Source of the DNA: Enterocloster clostridioformis | Lineage (GTDB): Bacteria; Bacillota; Clostridia; Lachnospirales; Lachnospiraceae | Direction of reading: 5' to 3' | DNA length: 64,000 nucleotides | Assembly: GCF_020297485.1 (NCBI RefSeq) | Contig: NZ_JAIWZC010000001.1 | Location: 5,270,001 to 5,334,000 of the forward strand | Part shown: in pieces, positions 27,487 to 37,084 of the stretch | Layout of the letters: each line of letters starts with the position of its first letter | How positions within the stretch are numbered: position 1 is the stretch's first letter | Program-made: the position numbers and the translations under genes | Notes under the pieces: model-generated | Told to the model about the DNA's origin: nothing | Database searches by the model: none | The model's input: the letters and a program-made list of their open reading frames with translations, nothing else

Positions 27487-28293
27487 ATGGCAGATTATTT
27501 AAATAACTTTTCACTGGAGGGCAAGGTAGCCCTGATTACAGGCGCGTCCTACGGAATCGGCTTTGCCATTGCCAAGGCCATGGCGGGCGCGGGCGCCACC
27601 ATCGTGTTCAATGATATCAAGCAGGAGCTGGTTGACAAAGGACTGGCAGCTTACAAGGAAGAGGGAATTGAAGCACACGGCTATGTATGCGACGTGACCA
27701 ATGAGGACGCTGTCAATGAGATGGTCGGAAAGATTGAGAAGGAAGTAGGCGTGGTAGACATTCTGGTGAACAATGCCGGCATCATCAAGAGGATTCCCAT
27801 GTGCGATATGACGGCTGCCGAGTTCAGACAGGTCATTGACGTGGATCTGAACGCGCCATTCATCGTGTCCAAGGCAGTCATTCCCAGCATGATTAAGAAG
27901 GGCCACGGAAAGATCATTAACATCTGCTCTATGATGAGCGAGCTTGGCCGTGAGACCGTATCCGCATATGCCGCAGCCAAGGGCGGACTTAAGATGCTGA
28001 CCAAAAACATTGCTTCCGAGTACGGCGAGTACAACATCCAGTGCAACGGCATCGGGCCCGGCTACATTGCTACCCCTCAGACCGCTCCGCTGCGTGAGAT
28101 TCAGCCTGACGGATCCAGGCACCCATTTGACCAGTTTATTGTGAGCAAGACTCCGGCAGGGCGCTGGGGCGAGGCCGAGGACCTGGGCGGACCTGCCGTA
28201 TTCCTGGCTTCCGACGCATCCAATTTCGTCAATGGACTGGTGCTGTATGTGGACGGAGGAATCCTGGCTTACATCGGCAAGCAGCCTAAATAA
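27487..28293 (+). CDS. kduD: 2-dehydro-3-deoxy-D-gluconate 5-dehydrogenase
   Basis: This 268-residue SDR has TGASYGIGFAIA (NAD loop), NNAGIIKR, the catalytic Ser in ICSMMSE, and the Tyr/Lys pair YAAAKGG. Its C-terminus is VDGGILAYIG. It oxidises or reduces between the diketo-deoxy acid and KDG. Next to kduI it is best called KduD; close relatives are annotated as gluconate 5-dehydrogenase. AAGGAGGAAAA precedes the ATG. Confidence 0.93.
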   Translation: MADYLNNFSLEGKVALITGASYGIGFAIAKAMAGAGATIVFNDIKQELVDKGLAAYKEEGIEAHGYVCDVTNEDAVNEMVGKIEKEVGVVDILVNNAGIIKRIPMCDMTAAEFRQVIDVDLNAPFIVSKAVIPSMIKKGHGKIINICSMMSELGRETVSAYAAAKGGLKMLTKNIASEYGEYNIQCNGIGPGYIATPQTAPLREIQPDGSRHPFDQFIVSKTPAGRWGEAEDLGGPAVFLASDASNFVNGLVLYVDGGILAYIGKQPK

Positions 28294-28340
28294 TCCGGCT
28301 TGAATTTTCCGGGGGAATCATTTATAATATAGACCAGTTG

Positions 28341-28376
28341 ACAGTCCGGCAGCTTTTGATGCGGCCGGACTGTTTG
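28341..28376 (+). terminator. Terminator-like hairpin after kduD
   Basis: ACAGTCCGGC (28341-28350) pairs perfectly with GCCGGACTGT (28364-28373). The T run after it is short (TTGAT), so leakage into the GntR gene is possible. Confidence 0.55.
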
Positions 28377-28435
28377 ATAAGAAGAACGTATTTTACGCCT
28401 GTGCTGTATGCGGGTATTGATAAGGGGGTCCAGCC

Positions 28436-29143
28436 ATGGGAGAGATGAACTTCAAGAACCGGGGAGAGCTTGTATATGAGACACTGAAGCAGGAAATTCT
28501 GGATTTAAGGCTTAAGCCAGGCCAGATGATTAGTGAGAATGATATATGCGAGCGCTTTGGGGTGTCCAGGACGCCGGTGCGTGACGCACTCCGGCTTTTG
28601 CAGGAGCAGGGGTTTGCTGAAACCATTCCCTACCGCGGCACCTATGTGACCCTTCTGAGCCTGGATAACATCAAACAGATGATATATATGCGCGTGGCCG
28701 TGGAGACCATGGTGCTCAGGGATTTCCTGGAAGTCCAGACCCCCATGGTTATTGAGGACATCCGCCACAGCATTGCGCAGCAGAGGGCTGTTATCAGGGA
28801 ACCGGGATTTGAGCCGGAGCAGTTTTACCGTATGGACGCTCAGATGCACTCCATCTGGTTTGCGGCCGTCAGGCGTCAGAAGCTGTGGGAGATGCTCCAG
28901 GCACAGCAGCTCCACTATACCAGGTTCAGGATGCTGGACTTCATCACGGAAACTGATTTCATGCGCATTATCGGTGAACATGAGGATTTATTCAGCATGA
29001 TTGTGGATAAAAATGAAAAAGGGCTGGAGGAAGCCTTGAAGGAACACCTCTATTACAGTATGAAGCGCATGCGCCGTTCCATTGAGGTGGACTATAAGGA
29101 TTACTTTGAGGAAGAAGATGAAGAAGGGCGGTTTGTCATTTGA
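28436..29143 (+). CDS. GntR-family (FadR subfamily) regulator
   Basis: The 235-residue regulator has an N-terminal winged helix (LRLKPGQMISENDICERFGV, SRTPVRDALRLLQEQGF) and a C-terminal FCD domain with metal-type residues (VETMVLRDFLE, MDAQMHSIW, IIGEHEDLF). It sits directly behind kduID, and TGTATACA operators precede kduI, so it is probably the local uronate repressor (ExuR/UxuR role). Ends in an acidic tail (DYFEEEDEEG). Confidence 0.9.
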   Translation: MGEMNFKNRGELVYETLKQEILDLRLKPGQMISENDICERFGVSRTPVRDALRLLQEQGFAETIPYRGTYVTLLSLDNIKQMIYMRVAVETMVLRDFLEVQTPMVIEDIRHSIAQQRAVIREPGFEPEQFYRMDAQMHSIWFAAVRRQKLWEMLQAQQLHYTRFRMLDFITETDFMRIIGEHEDLFSMIVDKNEKGLEEALKEHLYYSMKRMRRSIEVDYKDYFEEEDEEGRFVI

Positions 29144-29183
29144 CAGGCCGCTCTTTTACGTGATGGATATACCGGATGGATAC

Positions 29184-29372
29184 CTACTTTTTCAGATAGA
29201 TTCTCTCATCCGGATTCTCATCCAGATATTCTTCCAGCTCCTCAGGGGACAGATGGGAGCGCACCTCCTCGAAATAGGCCGCACCATCCATGGCCATGAA
29301 TTCCGTCAAACGGCGGACTACCTCTTCATCCTCCAGAAGCTTTTCCATGCCTTCTTTTGTGAAATAATCCAT
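29184..29372 (-). CDS. Small acidic protein of unknown function
   Basis: This 62-residue protein is acidic and helical (MDYFTKEGMEKLLEDEEVV, SPEELEEYLDENPDERIYLK). No signal or membrane segment. A GGCAGGG site lies on the minus strand before the ATG. It is alone, convergent with the GntR gene. I do not recognise a family. Confidence 0.6.
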   Translation of the reverse strand: MDYFTKEGMEKLLEDEEVVRRLTEFMAMDGAAYFEEVRSHLSPEELEEYLDENPDERIYLKK

Positions 29373-29529
29373 TTGTTTTGCCCTGCCTTTCAGTTATGTA
29401 AATAACAGCATTTACATATGTATAGTATATTCGCAATTACGAAGATATTCAAGATGTGAAATCTAACTTATGCTTAATCTATCTAAGAAACCAGCCCTTC
29501 GGCGGCTTGAGCGTATACAGGAGATAAAG

Positions 29530-29748
29530 ATGATAGATTATTCACCATTCTGGAAGACACTGGAGCAATCTGAGGAAAATTGGTACACACTTACAAAGAA
29601 GCACCGCGTGTCGGACAGTACCCTTCACAGGCTGAAACACAACATGGACATATCCATGAAGACTGTGAACGATCTTTGCAGGATACTGGACTGCGATATT
29701 GAGGATATTGCAGTGTATGTGCCTTCCGAAAAGGACCAGCTGCTGTGA
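29530..29748 (+). CDS. Small XRE-family DNA-binding protein
   Basis: This 72-residue protein is a lone Cro/CI-type helix-turn-helix domain: MIDYSPFWKTLEQS, LTKKHRVSDSTLHRLKHNM and TVNDLCRILDCDIEDIAVYV. The ATG at 29530 has AGGAG upstream; an in-frame ATG at 29470 lacks one and precedes it by 60 bp. It is a common type of small regulator in clostridia; the target is unknown. A strong terminator follows. Confidence 0.85.
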   Translation: MIDYSPFWKTLEQSEENWYTLTKKHRVSDSTLHRLKHNMDISMKTVNDLCRILDCDIEDIAVYVPSEKDQLL

Positions 29749-29778
29749 TGGTCCGCGGCTTATGACCGGCGGCCGCAG

Positions 29779-29834
29779 AAAAACGCCTGTGTCAGTAAAT
29801 GGCAGATTGCCTTACTGGCCGCAGGCGTTTTTTG
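29779..29834 (+). terminator. Terminator of the XRE gene
   Basis: AACGCCTG (from 29782) pairs with CAGGCGTT (29822-29829) around an inner CAGTAA/TTACTG helix, then a T run. Confidence 0.8.
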
Positions 29835-29933
29835 CTGTGGAAAAATACAAAGTTCCGCCATGTTTTTGGTTTGTCTCTTCCAAAATGGTAAAATCTATTA
29901 TAGAATAAGCTATGAACGATGGAGGTAGACCGG

Positions 29934-31379
29934 ATGGAAGGAAGGCAAGGAAGAAAACTGCATGGTATTTGGATGTCCTGCTCCCTGGAGCGGAAGGTCA
30001 GATGGATTACCATTTCCACGGCTGCCGTGGTCATCCTGTCCATAACAGCGGTGATGCTGGTTGCCGGCTATGGGATGAAGGGATTCGGGGATTTGCTCAT
30101 GGGCAATTCGCGGAGCCTGGCCTTCTGGTCGGCCATGGACGCCGAGAGCAGTTCCTTCCAGTATTACGCAGGGGACAGGACGCCTGAAAACAGGGAGAAA
30201 TATGAGATGTCCTGTGCCAGGACCCGATCGGCACTTAAGTCCCTGCCCTTTGACTATGAGGAAATCGGAGCGGACCGTTATGGGGTCACCTGGTCCATTT
30301 TAAATATGTATGAGAATTACGCCGCTGCCAGGGATGCGTTTCTGGAGATGGAGGAAGGGGCGCCGGATTACCTGGACCGCCTCTATACCATTTACCGGGT
30401 CCAGGGATATCTGGCAACCCATGCGGGCCGTCTGGAACAGATGACCGTGGAATCGGGCAATGAGCGGTATGAGATGCAGCGGCCGCTGTTCATTATTGTG
30501 CCGGCGGTCAGCATCCTGTGGGGCGCGGCAGCCCTTTTGATGGTAAGATGGCTGAACCGGTCGGTACAGAGAAACATTGTCCGCCCCATGGTGGAGCTGG
30601 CGGAGGACTCCAGACGGATAGGGGAAAATGATTTCACAGGCCCGGACACCCATGCGGAGGGCGGTGATGAGATTGCCAGCCTGGTCAGGGCTTTTTGCAC
30701 CATGAAAGCCAGCACCAGGGGGTATATTGAAGCCCTGACGGAAAAGCACAAGATGGAGAAGCAGCTGGACGAGGTGCGGCTTCAGATGCTGAAAAACCAG
30801 ATAAATCCCCATTTTCTGTTTAATACCCTGAATATGATTGCCAGCACGGCCCAGATAGAGGACGCGGCCACCACAGAGAAGATGATTCATGCCCTGAGCC
30901 GGCTGTTCCGCTATAACCTGAAATCCACGGACTCCGTGATGCCCCTGGAGCGGGAGCTTAAGGTGGTGCAGGACTACATGTATTTACAGCAGATGCGGTT
31001 CGGACAGAGAATACGCTATGACACTGACTGTAACCAGGATACCCTGGAGGTGCTGGTGCCCTCCTTTGCCCTGCAGCCCCTGGTGGAAAATGCCATCATC
31101 CACGGTATTTCCCCCAAAGGGCAGGGGGGAAGGATACATGTCCGTTCCTGGATGGAGGGAAGGCGGATCTGGATATCGGTGGCTGATACAGGGCGGGGAA
31201 TGGCCCGGGAACGGCTGGAGGAAATACGCCGCGCCCTGGCAAGGGGTGAAGAGAAGGCCACTGGCGTGGGTGTAGGCAATATTTACCGCAGGGTCCATGG
31301 AATGTACCAGGACGGCGAGATTTTCATATACAGCAGTGAGGGACGGGGGACGGTCGTGCAGATGGCCTTTACACCCTGA
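29934..31379 (+). CDS. Sensor histidine kinase, YesM/LytS type
   Basis: The 481-residue kinase has a membrane segment near residues 25-50, an extracellular sensor to about residue 180, a second segment, a HAMP linker (RPMVELAEDSRRIGENDF), and the His_kinase domain with NQINPHFLFNTLNMIAST (phosphoacceptor His). The ATPase has LVENAIIHGIS, ADTGRGM and GVGVGNIYRRV. The ATG at 29934 has GGAGGT 7 bp upstream; the ATG at 29919 precedes that site. It pairs with the response regulator 24 bp downstream, likely sensing a sugar acid for the TRAP system. Confidence 0.92.
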   Translation: MEGRQGRKLHGIWMSCSLERKVRWITISTAAVVILSITAVMLVAGYGMKGFGDLLMGNSRSLAFWSAMDAESSSFQYYAGDRTPENREKYEMSCARTRSALKSLPFDYEEIGADRYGVTWSILNMYENYAAARDAFLEMEEGAPDYLDRLYTIYRVQGYLATHAGRLEQMTVESGNERYEMQRPLFIIVPAVSILWGAAALLMVRWLNRSVQRNIVRPMVELAEDSRRIGENDFTGPDTHAEGGDEIASLVRAFCTMKASTRGYIEALTEKHKMEKQLDEVRLQMLKNQINPHFLFNTLNMIASTAQIEDAATTEKMIHALSRLFRYNLKSTDSVMPLERELKVVQDYMYLQQMRFGQRIRYDTDCNQDTLEVLVPSFALQPLVENAIIHGISPKGQGGRIHVRSWMEGRRIWISVADTGRGMARERLEEIRRALARGEEKATGVGVGNIYRRVHGMYQDGEIFIYSSEGRGTVVQMAFTP

Positions 31380-31403
31380 TGACAGGACGAAAGGATGAGG
31401 CAT

Positions 31404-32240
31404 ATGTATCGTGTATTGCTGGCGGATGACGAGCAGATTGAACGGATGGCGCTGGCCAAGCGCCTTAAGAGGCATTTTGGCGGCAGCCTGGATATCAGCG
31501 AGGCAGTGAACGGGGCAGAGGCCCTGGAGACATTCAGGAGAGAAAAAAGCCAGATCGTGGTCATGGATATATCCATGCCGGAGATGAACGGAGTGGAGGC
31601 GGCGGAACACATCCGCAGCCTGGATGAGGACTGTATTATCATTTTCCTGACAGCCTATGATGAGTTTTCCTATGCCAAGAGGGCCATTGTCATCCGGGCC
31701 CTGGATTATCTGCTGAAGCCGTGCGAGGAGGAAGAGCTGGTGGCTGTCATGGAGGAGGCCATGCGGCTGACCGATAAACGGCTGGCCGGTCAGGACGCCT
31801 CAGGCCCGGATAGCCCCGGCCCGGATAGCCCCGGCCCATATATCACTGGCCCGGACGTCCGCGCGGGGGAACCTGCGCAGGACATGTCCAGAGATGACGG
31901 GGACGGGCGTCTGGCCCAGGTGGCGGAAACCATACGGGAATATATAAGGAATAATTATATGAAGGAAATATCCATGCAGGATGCGGCCAGGATGATGAAT
32001 TATTCAGACGCTTATTTCTGCAAGCTGTTCAAACAGTGCTTTGACCAGAATTTTACGTCCTACCTCACCGGTTTCAGGGTCAACGAGGCCAAGAAGCTGC
32101 TGAGGGACAGGAGTATCAGCGTCAAGGATGTGAGTATGCAGGTAGGGTATTATGATTCCAATTATTTTGCAAAAGTGTTCAAGCGCATCACGGGAATGAT
32201 ACCATCCGAGTATAGGGATAGTGAGACTGCACAAAAATAA
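31404..32240 (+). CDS. Response regulator, YesN/AraC type
   Basis: The 278-residue protein has a receiver domain (LLADDEQIERM, phosphorylation Asp in VVMDISMPEMNG, LTAYDEF, LLKPCEEEE) and a C-terminal AraC helix-turn-helix (MQDAARMMNYSDAYFCKLF and VKDVSMQVGYYDSNYFAKVF). The linker has Gly-Pro-Asp-Ser-type repeats (SGPDSPGPDSPGPYITGPD) from a short tandem DNA repeat at 31800-31860. ATG at 31404 has AAAGG 9 bp upstream; ATG at 31395 is the alternative. Likely controls dctPQM downstream. Confidence 0.92.
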   Translation: MYRVLLADDEQIERMALAKRLKRHFGGSLDISEAVNGAEALETFRREKSQIVVMDISMPEMNGVEAAEHIRSLDEDCIIIFLTAYDEFSYAKRAIVIRALDYLLKPCEEEELVAVMEEAMRLTDKRLAGQDASGPDSPGPDSPGPYITGPDVRAGEPAQDMSRDDGDGRLAQVAETIREYIRNNYMKEISMQDAARMMNYSDAYFCKLFKQCFDQNFTSYLTGFRVNEAKKLLRDRSISVKDVSMQVGYYDSNYFAKVFKRITGMIPSEYRDSETAQK

Positions 32241-32336
32241 AGAAAGGTTTTTGTGCATTTGTGCGAAGGTAGCTAGAAAAAAATGGGGGAGGACAAAATT
32301 TTCTTCCTGTATGACAAACTTTTACGGTACAAAATA

Positions 32337-32424
32337 AAAGCCCCTGGCTATATAATTAAGAAAGTGTTAAGAAGGCGCCAAAAAATCTTAACGTTTTCTG
32401 GTTGATAGCCAAGGGGCTTTTGTT
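32337..32424 (+). terminator. Long bipartite terminator before dctP
   Basis: AAAAGCCCC-TGGCTAT pairs with ATAGCCA-A-GGGGCTTTT (one bulge), enclosing an inner GTTAAGA/TCTTAAC helix. It ends the kinase-regulator transcript. The rest of the 32241-32582 gap has no gene. Confidence 0.7.
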
Positions 32425-32582
32425 GTGGAGAAAAGGGCCGGGACTCTTACAGAGCTGGGCAGCGGGCAGCAAAAGGCCGCCGTTTTGCGGTATGGGAAAC
32501 AGTATTTCAGTCCAGAATAAACAGGAACGCAGGTTTCTGGGATGTATTGAAACAAAAGAATTTGCCGTGTAAAGGGAAAGGA

Positions 32583-33632
32583 ATGAAAAAAGTGAGAAAA
32601 TTCATAAAGAGAGTGGCTGCAGCCGCCCTTGCGGCTGCTGTGGCAGCAGGTCTTACAGGCTGTGGCTCAGTGACTTCCGGAAAACGGATTATCCGTGTAT
32701 CCCATGCCCAGTCAGAGACACATCCGGAGCATATAGGGCTTCTGGCTTTTAAGGAATATGTGGAGGAACGGCTGGGGGACAAGTACGAGGTTCAGATATT
32801 CCCCAATGAAATCCTGGGTTCTGCCCAGAAAGCCATTGAGCTGACCCAGACAGGGGCCATTGACTTTGTTGTGGCCGGAACTGCCAATCTTGAGACGTTT
32901 GCAGGCGTATACGAGATTTTCAGTATGCCCTATCTTTTTGACTCAGAGGATGTGTACAAGTCCGTTATGCAGGATACGGATTATATGGAAAAGGTTTATG
33001 AGTCCACGGATGAAGCCGGATTCAGGGTAGTTACCTGGTACAATGCGGGCGTCAGGAATTTTTATGCCAAGACTCCTATCCATACCCCGGATGACTTAAA
33101 GGGAAAGAAGATAAGGGTTCAGCAGAGCCCGGCCAGCGTGGCCATGGTCAATGCCTTTGGAGCAGCGGCAGCCCCCATGGGATTCGGTGAGGTATATACG
33201 GCCATCCAGCAGGGCGTTATCGACGGTGCGGAGAACAATGAGCTGGCGCTTACCAACAACAAGCACGGCGAGGTTGCCAAGTATTATGCCTATAATAAGC
33301 ACCAGATGGTGCCGGATATGCTGGTCGCCAACCTGAAATTCTTAAACGGTTTAAGCCCTGAGGAATACCAGGTATTCAAGGACGCGGCAGCCCTGTCCAC
33401 AGAGGTGGAGCTCAAGGAGTGGGATAAGAGCATTGAGGCAGCCAAGGACATTGCACAGAATAAAATGGGCGTGGAATTTATTGATGTGGACGTGGATGCC
33501 TTCAAACAGAAGGTGCTGCCTCTTCACGAGACCATGTTAAACGATAATCCTAAGATTGTGGACCTGTACAATCATATCCAGGAAATAAATGAAAAAGCGA
33601 AGGGAGGAAAGCAGGATGGAGACAATGCATAA
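32583..33632 (+). CDS. dctP: TRAP transporter substrate-binding lipoprotein DctP
   Basis: This 349-residue secreted lipoprotein has a lipobox LTGCGS at residues about 18-23. The DctP fold is shown by HAQSETHPEHIGLLAF, IRVQQSPASVAMVNAFGAAA (Arg that grips the carboxylate) and EVYTAIQQGVIDGAENN. It delivers an organic acid to the DctQM permease. Position next to kdu genes and a two-component system suggests a uronate or a deoxy-keto acid. The ATG at 32583 follows AAAGGGAAAGGA. Confidence 0.94.
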   Translation: MKKVRKFIKRVAAAALAAAVAAGLTGCGSVTSGKRIIRVSHAQSETHPEHIGLLAFKEYVEERLGDKYEVQIFPNEILGSAQKAIELTQTGAIDFVVAGTANLETFAGVYEIFSMPYLFDSEDVYKSVMQDTDYMEKVYESTDEAGFRVVTWYNAGVRNFYAKTPIHTPDDLKGKKIRVQQSPASVAMVNAFGAAAAPMGFGEVYTAIQQGVIDGAENNELALTNNKHGEVAKYYAYNKHQMVPDMLVANLKFLNGLSPEEYQVFKDAAALSTEVELKEWDKSIEAAKDIAQNKMGVEFIDVDVDAFKQKVLPLHETMLNDNPKIVDLYNHIQEINEKAKGGKQDGDNA

Positions 33633-34119
33633 AGTGAGAGCAAGAATCATGCAGATGCTGGGAATTTTCATCATCTGCCTGTTTATGCTGATGACCATAA
33701 TCGGAACCTATCAGATTGTTACCCGCTACTTCTTCAATAAGCCAAGTACTGTTTCCGAGGAGCTTTTAACCTACAGCTTCACATGGATGGCCCTGCTGGC
33801 TTCCGCTTATGTGTTCGGCAAAAGGGACCATATGAGGATGGGATTTCTGGCAGACAAGATTAGCGGTTCCGTCAAGAAATACCTGGAAGTAACCATCGAC
33901 CTGCTGACCTTTGCCTTTGCCGGTGTGGTCATGGTGTACGGCGGCATCTCCATCACAAAGCTGACCATGATCCAGACCACCGCATCCCTCAGGGTGCCCA
34001 TGGGATATATCTATGTGGTTGTGCCTGTGACAGGCATCATTATCATGATGTTCAGTCTGATGAACGCGGCAGACATGCTGCACACGGATTTCAGCAAAAA
34101 GGAGGATGCGGGAGTATGA
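33616..34119 (+). CDS. dctQ: TRAP transporter small membrane subunit DctQ
   Basis: This 167-residue protein has four hydrophobic segments. It shows the DctQ pattern TYQIVTRYFFNKPSTVSEELLTYSFTWMAL (cited as the FNKPSTVSEELL core) and GKRDHMRMGFL. The ATG at 33616 has GGGAGGA 8 bp upstream and overlaps the end of dctP by 17 bp, giving tight coupling. Confidence 0.93.
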   Translation: METMHKVRARIMQMLGIFIICLFMLMTIIGTYQIVTRYFFNKPSTVSEELLTYSFTWMALLASAYVFGKRDHMRMGFLADKISGSVKKYLEVTIDLLTFAFAGVVMVYGGISITKLTMIQTTASLRVPMGYIYVVVPVTGIIIMMFSLMNAADMLHTDFSKKEDAGV

Positions 34120-35423
34120 ATATAGCAGTAGTCTGCGGACTGATTATTTTGGTGCTTTTAGTTGTGATGCTCTTAGCGGGGGTTCCCATTGCGGTTGCCT
34201 TGGCAGTGTCATCCATCTGTGCCATTCTTCCGGTGCTCAATACGGGAGCTGCCGTGCTTACCGGCGCACAGAGAATTTTTTCCGGCATATCCGTATTCAG
34301 CCTCCTTGCCATTCCATTTTTCATTCTGGCGGGAAATATTATGAATAAGGGCGGTATTGCCGTCCGTCTCATTAACTTTGCAAAGCTTTTTACGGGAAGC
34401 ATTCCGGGTGCGCTGGCCCATACCAATGCAGTGGCAAACATGCTGTTCGGCGCCATATCCGGTTCCGGTACAGCGGCTGCCTCCGCCATGGGATCCATTA
34501 TCGGACCCATTGAGGAAGAGGAAGGGTATGACAGGGATTTCTCTGCGGCGGCTAATATTGCCACGGCGCCTACCGGCCTTCTGATTCCTCCAAGCAATGT
34601 AATGATTACCTACTCCCTGGTCAGCGGCGGAACCTCGGTGGCAGCCCTGTTCATGGCGGGATACATTCCGGGCATCCTCTGGGGCCTTGCCTGTATGGCG
34701 GTTATCTTTTATTTCGCCAAGAAAAAGGGATACCGCAGCACAAAGAAATACTCGAACAGTGAAAAGGTAAAGGTATTTTTCCAGGCCATTCCCTGTCTGC
34801 TGATGATTGTCATTGTTATCGGAGGAATCATCAGCGGCATTTTTACCGCAACGGAGGGAAGCGTGGTGGCAGTGGTGTACAGCCTGATTCTTTCCCTGTT
34901 CTTCTATAAGTCCATCAAGTTCTCTGAGCTGCCTAAGATTTTCCTGGACAGCGCGGAGATGACAGGCATCATTATTTTCCTGATTGGTGTGTCCAGCATC
35001 ATGAGCTGGGTCATGGCCTTTACAGGAATCCCCACAGCCGTATCAGAGGCAATGTTAGGAATCAGCAACAACCGGTATGTGATTCTTTTCATCATCAATA
35101 TCCTTCTGCTGATTATCGGTACATTCATGGACATGACGCCTGCCTGCCTTATCTTCACACCTATCTTCCTGCCAATTTGCCAGGCCCTGGGTATGAATAC
35201 CGTGCATTTTGGTATCATGATGATATTCAACCTGTGTATCGGTACCATCACGCCTCCGGTAGGAACCACGCTGTTTGTGGGTGTAAAGGTGGGTAAGACA
35301 AAGATTGAAAATGTAATTAAACCGCTTCTATTGTATTTTGCAGCCATATTCGTTGTGCTGTTGCTTGTATCCTATGTTCCGATTCTGTCCATGTGGCTGC
35401 CGGGATTGCTGGGATATGTATAG
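34116..35423 (+). CDS. dctM: TRAP transporter large permease DctM
   Basis: This 435-residue membrane protein of about 12 helices belongs to the DctM/SiaM type. FSLLAIPFFILAGNIMNKGG, MLFGAISGSGTAAASAMG, TAPTGLLIPPSNVMI and CIGTITPPVGTTLFVG are family signatures. The start overlaps the dctQ stop by 4 bp (ATGA). Last gene of the TRAP operon. Confidence 0.95.
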   Translation: MNIAVVCGLIILVLLVVMLLAGVPIAVALAVSSICAILPVLNTGAAVLTGAQRIFSGISVFSLLAIPFFILAGNIMNKGGIAVRLINFAKLFTGSIPGALAHTNAVANMLFGAISGSGTAAASAMGSIIGPIEEEEGYDRDFSAAANIATAPTGLLIPPSNVMITYSLVSGGTSVAALFMAGYIPGILWGLACMAVIFYFAKKKGYRSTKKYSNSEKVKVFFQAIPCLLMIVIVIGGIISGIFTATEGSVVAVVYSLILSLFFYKSIKFSELPKIFLDSAEMTGIIIFLIGVSSIMSWVMAFTGIPTAVSEAMLGISNNRYVILFIINILLLIIGTFMDMTPACLIFTPIFLPICQALGMNTVHFGIMMIFNLCIGTITPPVGTTLFVGVKVGKTKIENVIKPLLLYFAAIFVVLLLVSYVPILSMWLPGLLGYV

Positions 35424-35535
35424 GCCATACGGGAATTCGTAGTACGAATCTGCCTACACAGGAGGCAGAGGATTGGGACGTATGTAAATATACGTGTGTT
35501 GTTTCATGAAGGGTTGTTTCATGAAGGATTTGGAG

Positions 35536-35571
35536 AGACCGGCGCCGGGGTGGGCGGCCGGTCTTTCTTTC
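35536..35571 (+). terminator. Terminator of dctPQM
   Basis: AGACCGGC (35536-35543) pairs with GCCGGTCT (35557-35564), followed by TTCTTTC. Just before it a 14-bp motif TTGTTTCATGAAGG is repeated in tandem (35499-35512, 35514-35527). Nothing else is seen in 35424-35739. Confidence 0.7.
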
Positions 35572-35739
35572 TGCCTTTGGGCTATGACGGATATTGTTTT
35601 GTTATTGCAGTATGCCGTTGTTTTTGATATTATAACTAGGGTGTGCAGTTGGCGGAAATGAATTTTCAAGGGTGTGCAGAATGAATTTTCAAATCAAAAG
35701 CCGGGGCGGGAAGAATAAACGGATGGGAGAAATGATAAA

Positions 35740-36651
35740 ATGGCAGAAGTGTTGACGAAGGCCGGGGCTTTTGTGGCCGTCATAATAATGGGAAATCTGC
35801 TGAGAAGAGCCGGTTTTTTTAAGGAGGAAGATTTTTATGTCTTATCGAAAATCGTACTTAAGATAACCCTTCCCGCAGCGATTATATCGAATTTTTCAGG
35901 GATTGACCTGAAGCCGTCCATGCTGGTGATGACACTGCTGGGATTTGGCGGGGGAATCCTGTATATCACCATGGCCTTTTTCATGAGTATTGGTAAGGAA
36001 CGGGAGGAACGGGCATTCAATGTACTGAATTTGCCGGGATACAATATAGGCAATTTTACCATGCCCTTTGCCCAGAGCTTCCTGGGCCCCGTGGGTGTGG
36101 TGGCGACCAGTCTGTTTGATACGGGAAACGCGTTTGTCTGTCTGGGCGGGGCCTACAGCGTGGCAGTGGTGACAAAGGAGAAAAACGCCAGGTTCAGCCT
36201 TTTGCCGGTTGTAAAGACGTTGCTTAAATCCCTTCCCTTTGACGCATATCTCATCATGACTGTGTTGTCGTTTCTCCATGTGGCACTGCCTGCCCCCATT
36301 ACCTCATTTACCGGAGTCATTGGAAATGCAAATGCATTTATGGCCATGCTCATGATTGGGGTTGGATTTAAGTTAAACGGGGACAGCAGCCAGCCCGGGA
36401 AAATCGTGAGGATACTTGCGGCACGGTATTCATTGGCCATTATACTGGCACTGGTCTTTTACTTCCTGCTGCCTTTTGGGATAGAATACAGGCAGGCACT
36501 GACCATACTTGCCCTTAGCCCCATGTCATCTGCGGCTCCTGCATTTACAGGCAACCTGGGTTCGGATGTGGGACTGGCAAGCGCGGTCAACTCCATATCC
36601 GTAGTAATCAGCACCGTGCTGATTACCGGGACACTGATGATGATATTGTAG
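35740..36651 (+). CDS. AEC-family (auxin efflux carrier-like) permease
   Basis: This 303-residue membrane protein has ten hydrophobic segments. Typical features are GNLLRRAGFFKEEDFYVLSK at the start, NLPGYNIGNFTMPFAQSF and SPMSSAAPAFTGNLGSDVGL at the end. Family members move carboxylic acids; here a role with the uronate genes is plausible but not shown. GATGGGAG precedes the ATG. Confidence 0.88.
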   Translation: MAEVLTKAGAFVAVIIMGNLLRRAGFFKEEDFYVLSKIVLKITLPAAIISNFSGIDLKPSMLVMTLLGFGGGILYITMAFFMSIGKEREERAFNVLNLPGYNIGNFTMPFAQSFLGPVGVVATSLFDTGNAFVCLGGAYSVAVVTKEKNARFSLLPVVKTLLKSLPFDAYLIMTVLSFLHVALPAPITSFTGVIGNANAFMAMLMIGVGFKLNGDSSQPGKIVRILAARYSLAIILALVFYFLLPFGIEYRQALTILALSPMSSAAPAFTGNLGSDVGLASAVNSISVVISTVLITGTLMMIL

Positions 36652-36758
36652 GAGTTTGGCGGAATAAAACTGGATACAGGGGAGTGGGGATGACAGGAAG
36701 AAGCGGGGAGGAGAAAATAAATTAAAAAATTTATCGGATGTGTATAATTCTATGGGAT

Positions 36759-36818
36759 GGGGCCATAATAGGAGTATACACGAAAGAGAAAATAATTAAT
36801 ACTTATCCTCCCCTTTTT
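36759..36818. repeat. Dispersed repeat, copy A
   Basis: About 60 bp from GGGGCCATAATAGGAGTAT to ACTTATCCTCCCCTTTT matches a second copy split by an IS630 element (43257-43267 plus 44662-44706) at roughly three-quarters of positions. Both lie just after a gene end and flank the second TRAP module. Confidence 0.6.
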
Positions 36819-36822
36819 AAAT

Positions 36823-36857
36823 CAGCTCCGGCGCCAGTGGCGTGCCGGGGCTGAATT
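36823..36857 (+). terminator. Hairpin after the AEC gene
   Basis: CAGCTCCGGC (36823-36832) pairs with GCCGGGGCTG (36844-36853, one G-U), then AATTTG. The remainder of the gap to 37084 has no gene. Confidence 0.5.
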
Positions 36858-37084
36858 TGTTGTGGCTTTAGCCAGTTGAAGGCATTGGAGTTTTTCGTGT
36901 TCCGAAAAATGGAAGAGAGTTAGGCATATAATCGGGATTGTTAAGAGGGTTCGGGATATATTCGGACGCGCCGTGAATGGAGAAGACGCAGATGAAATCT
37001 GATTAAGTAAATCCGAAATTTAATGAGGTACAGAATATTCACGGAAGGAACAGATTGCTTGACAATACATAGAGAGGGAAGAAA

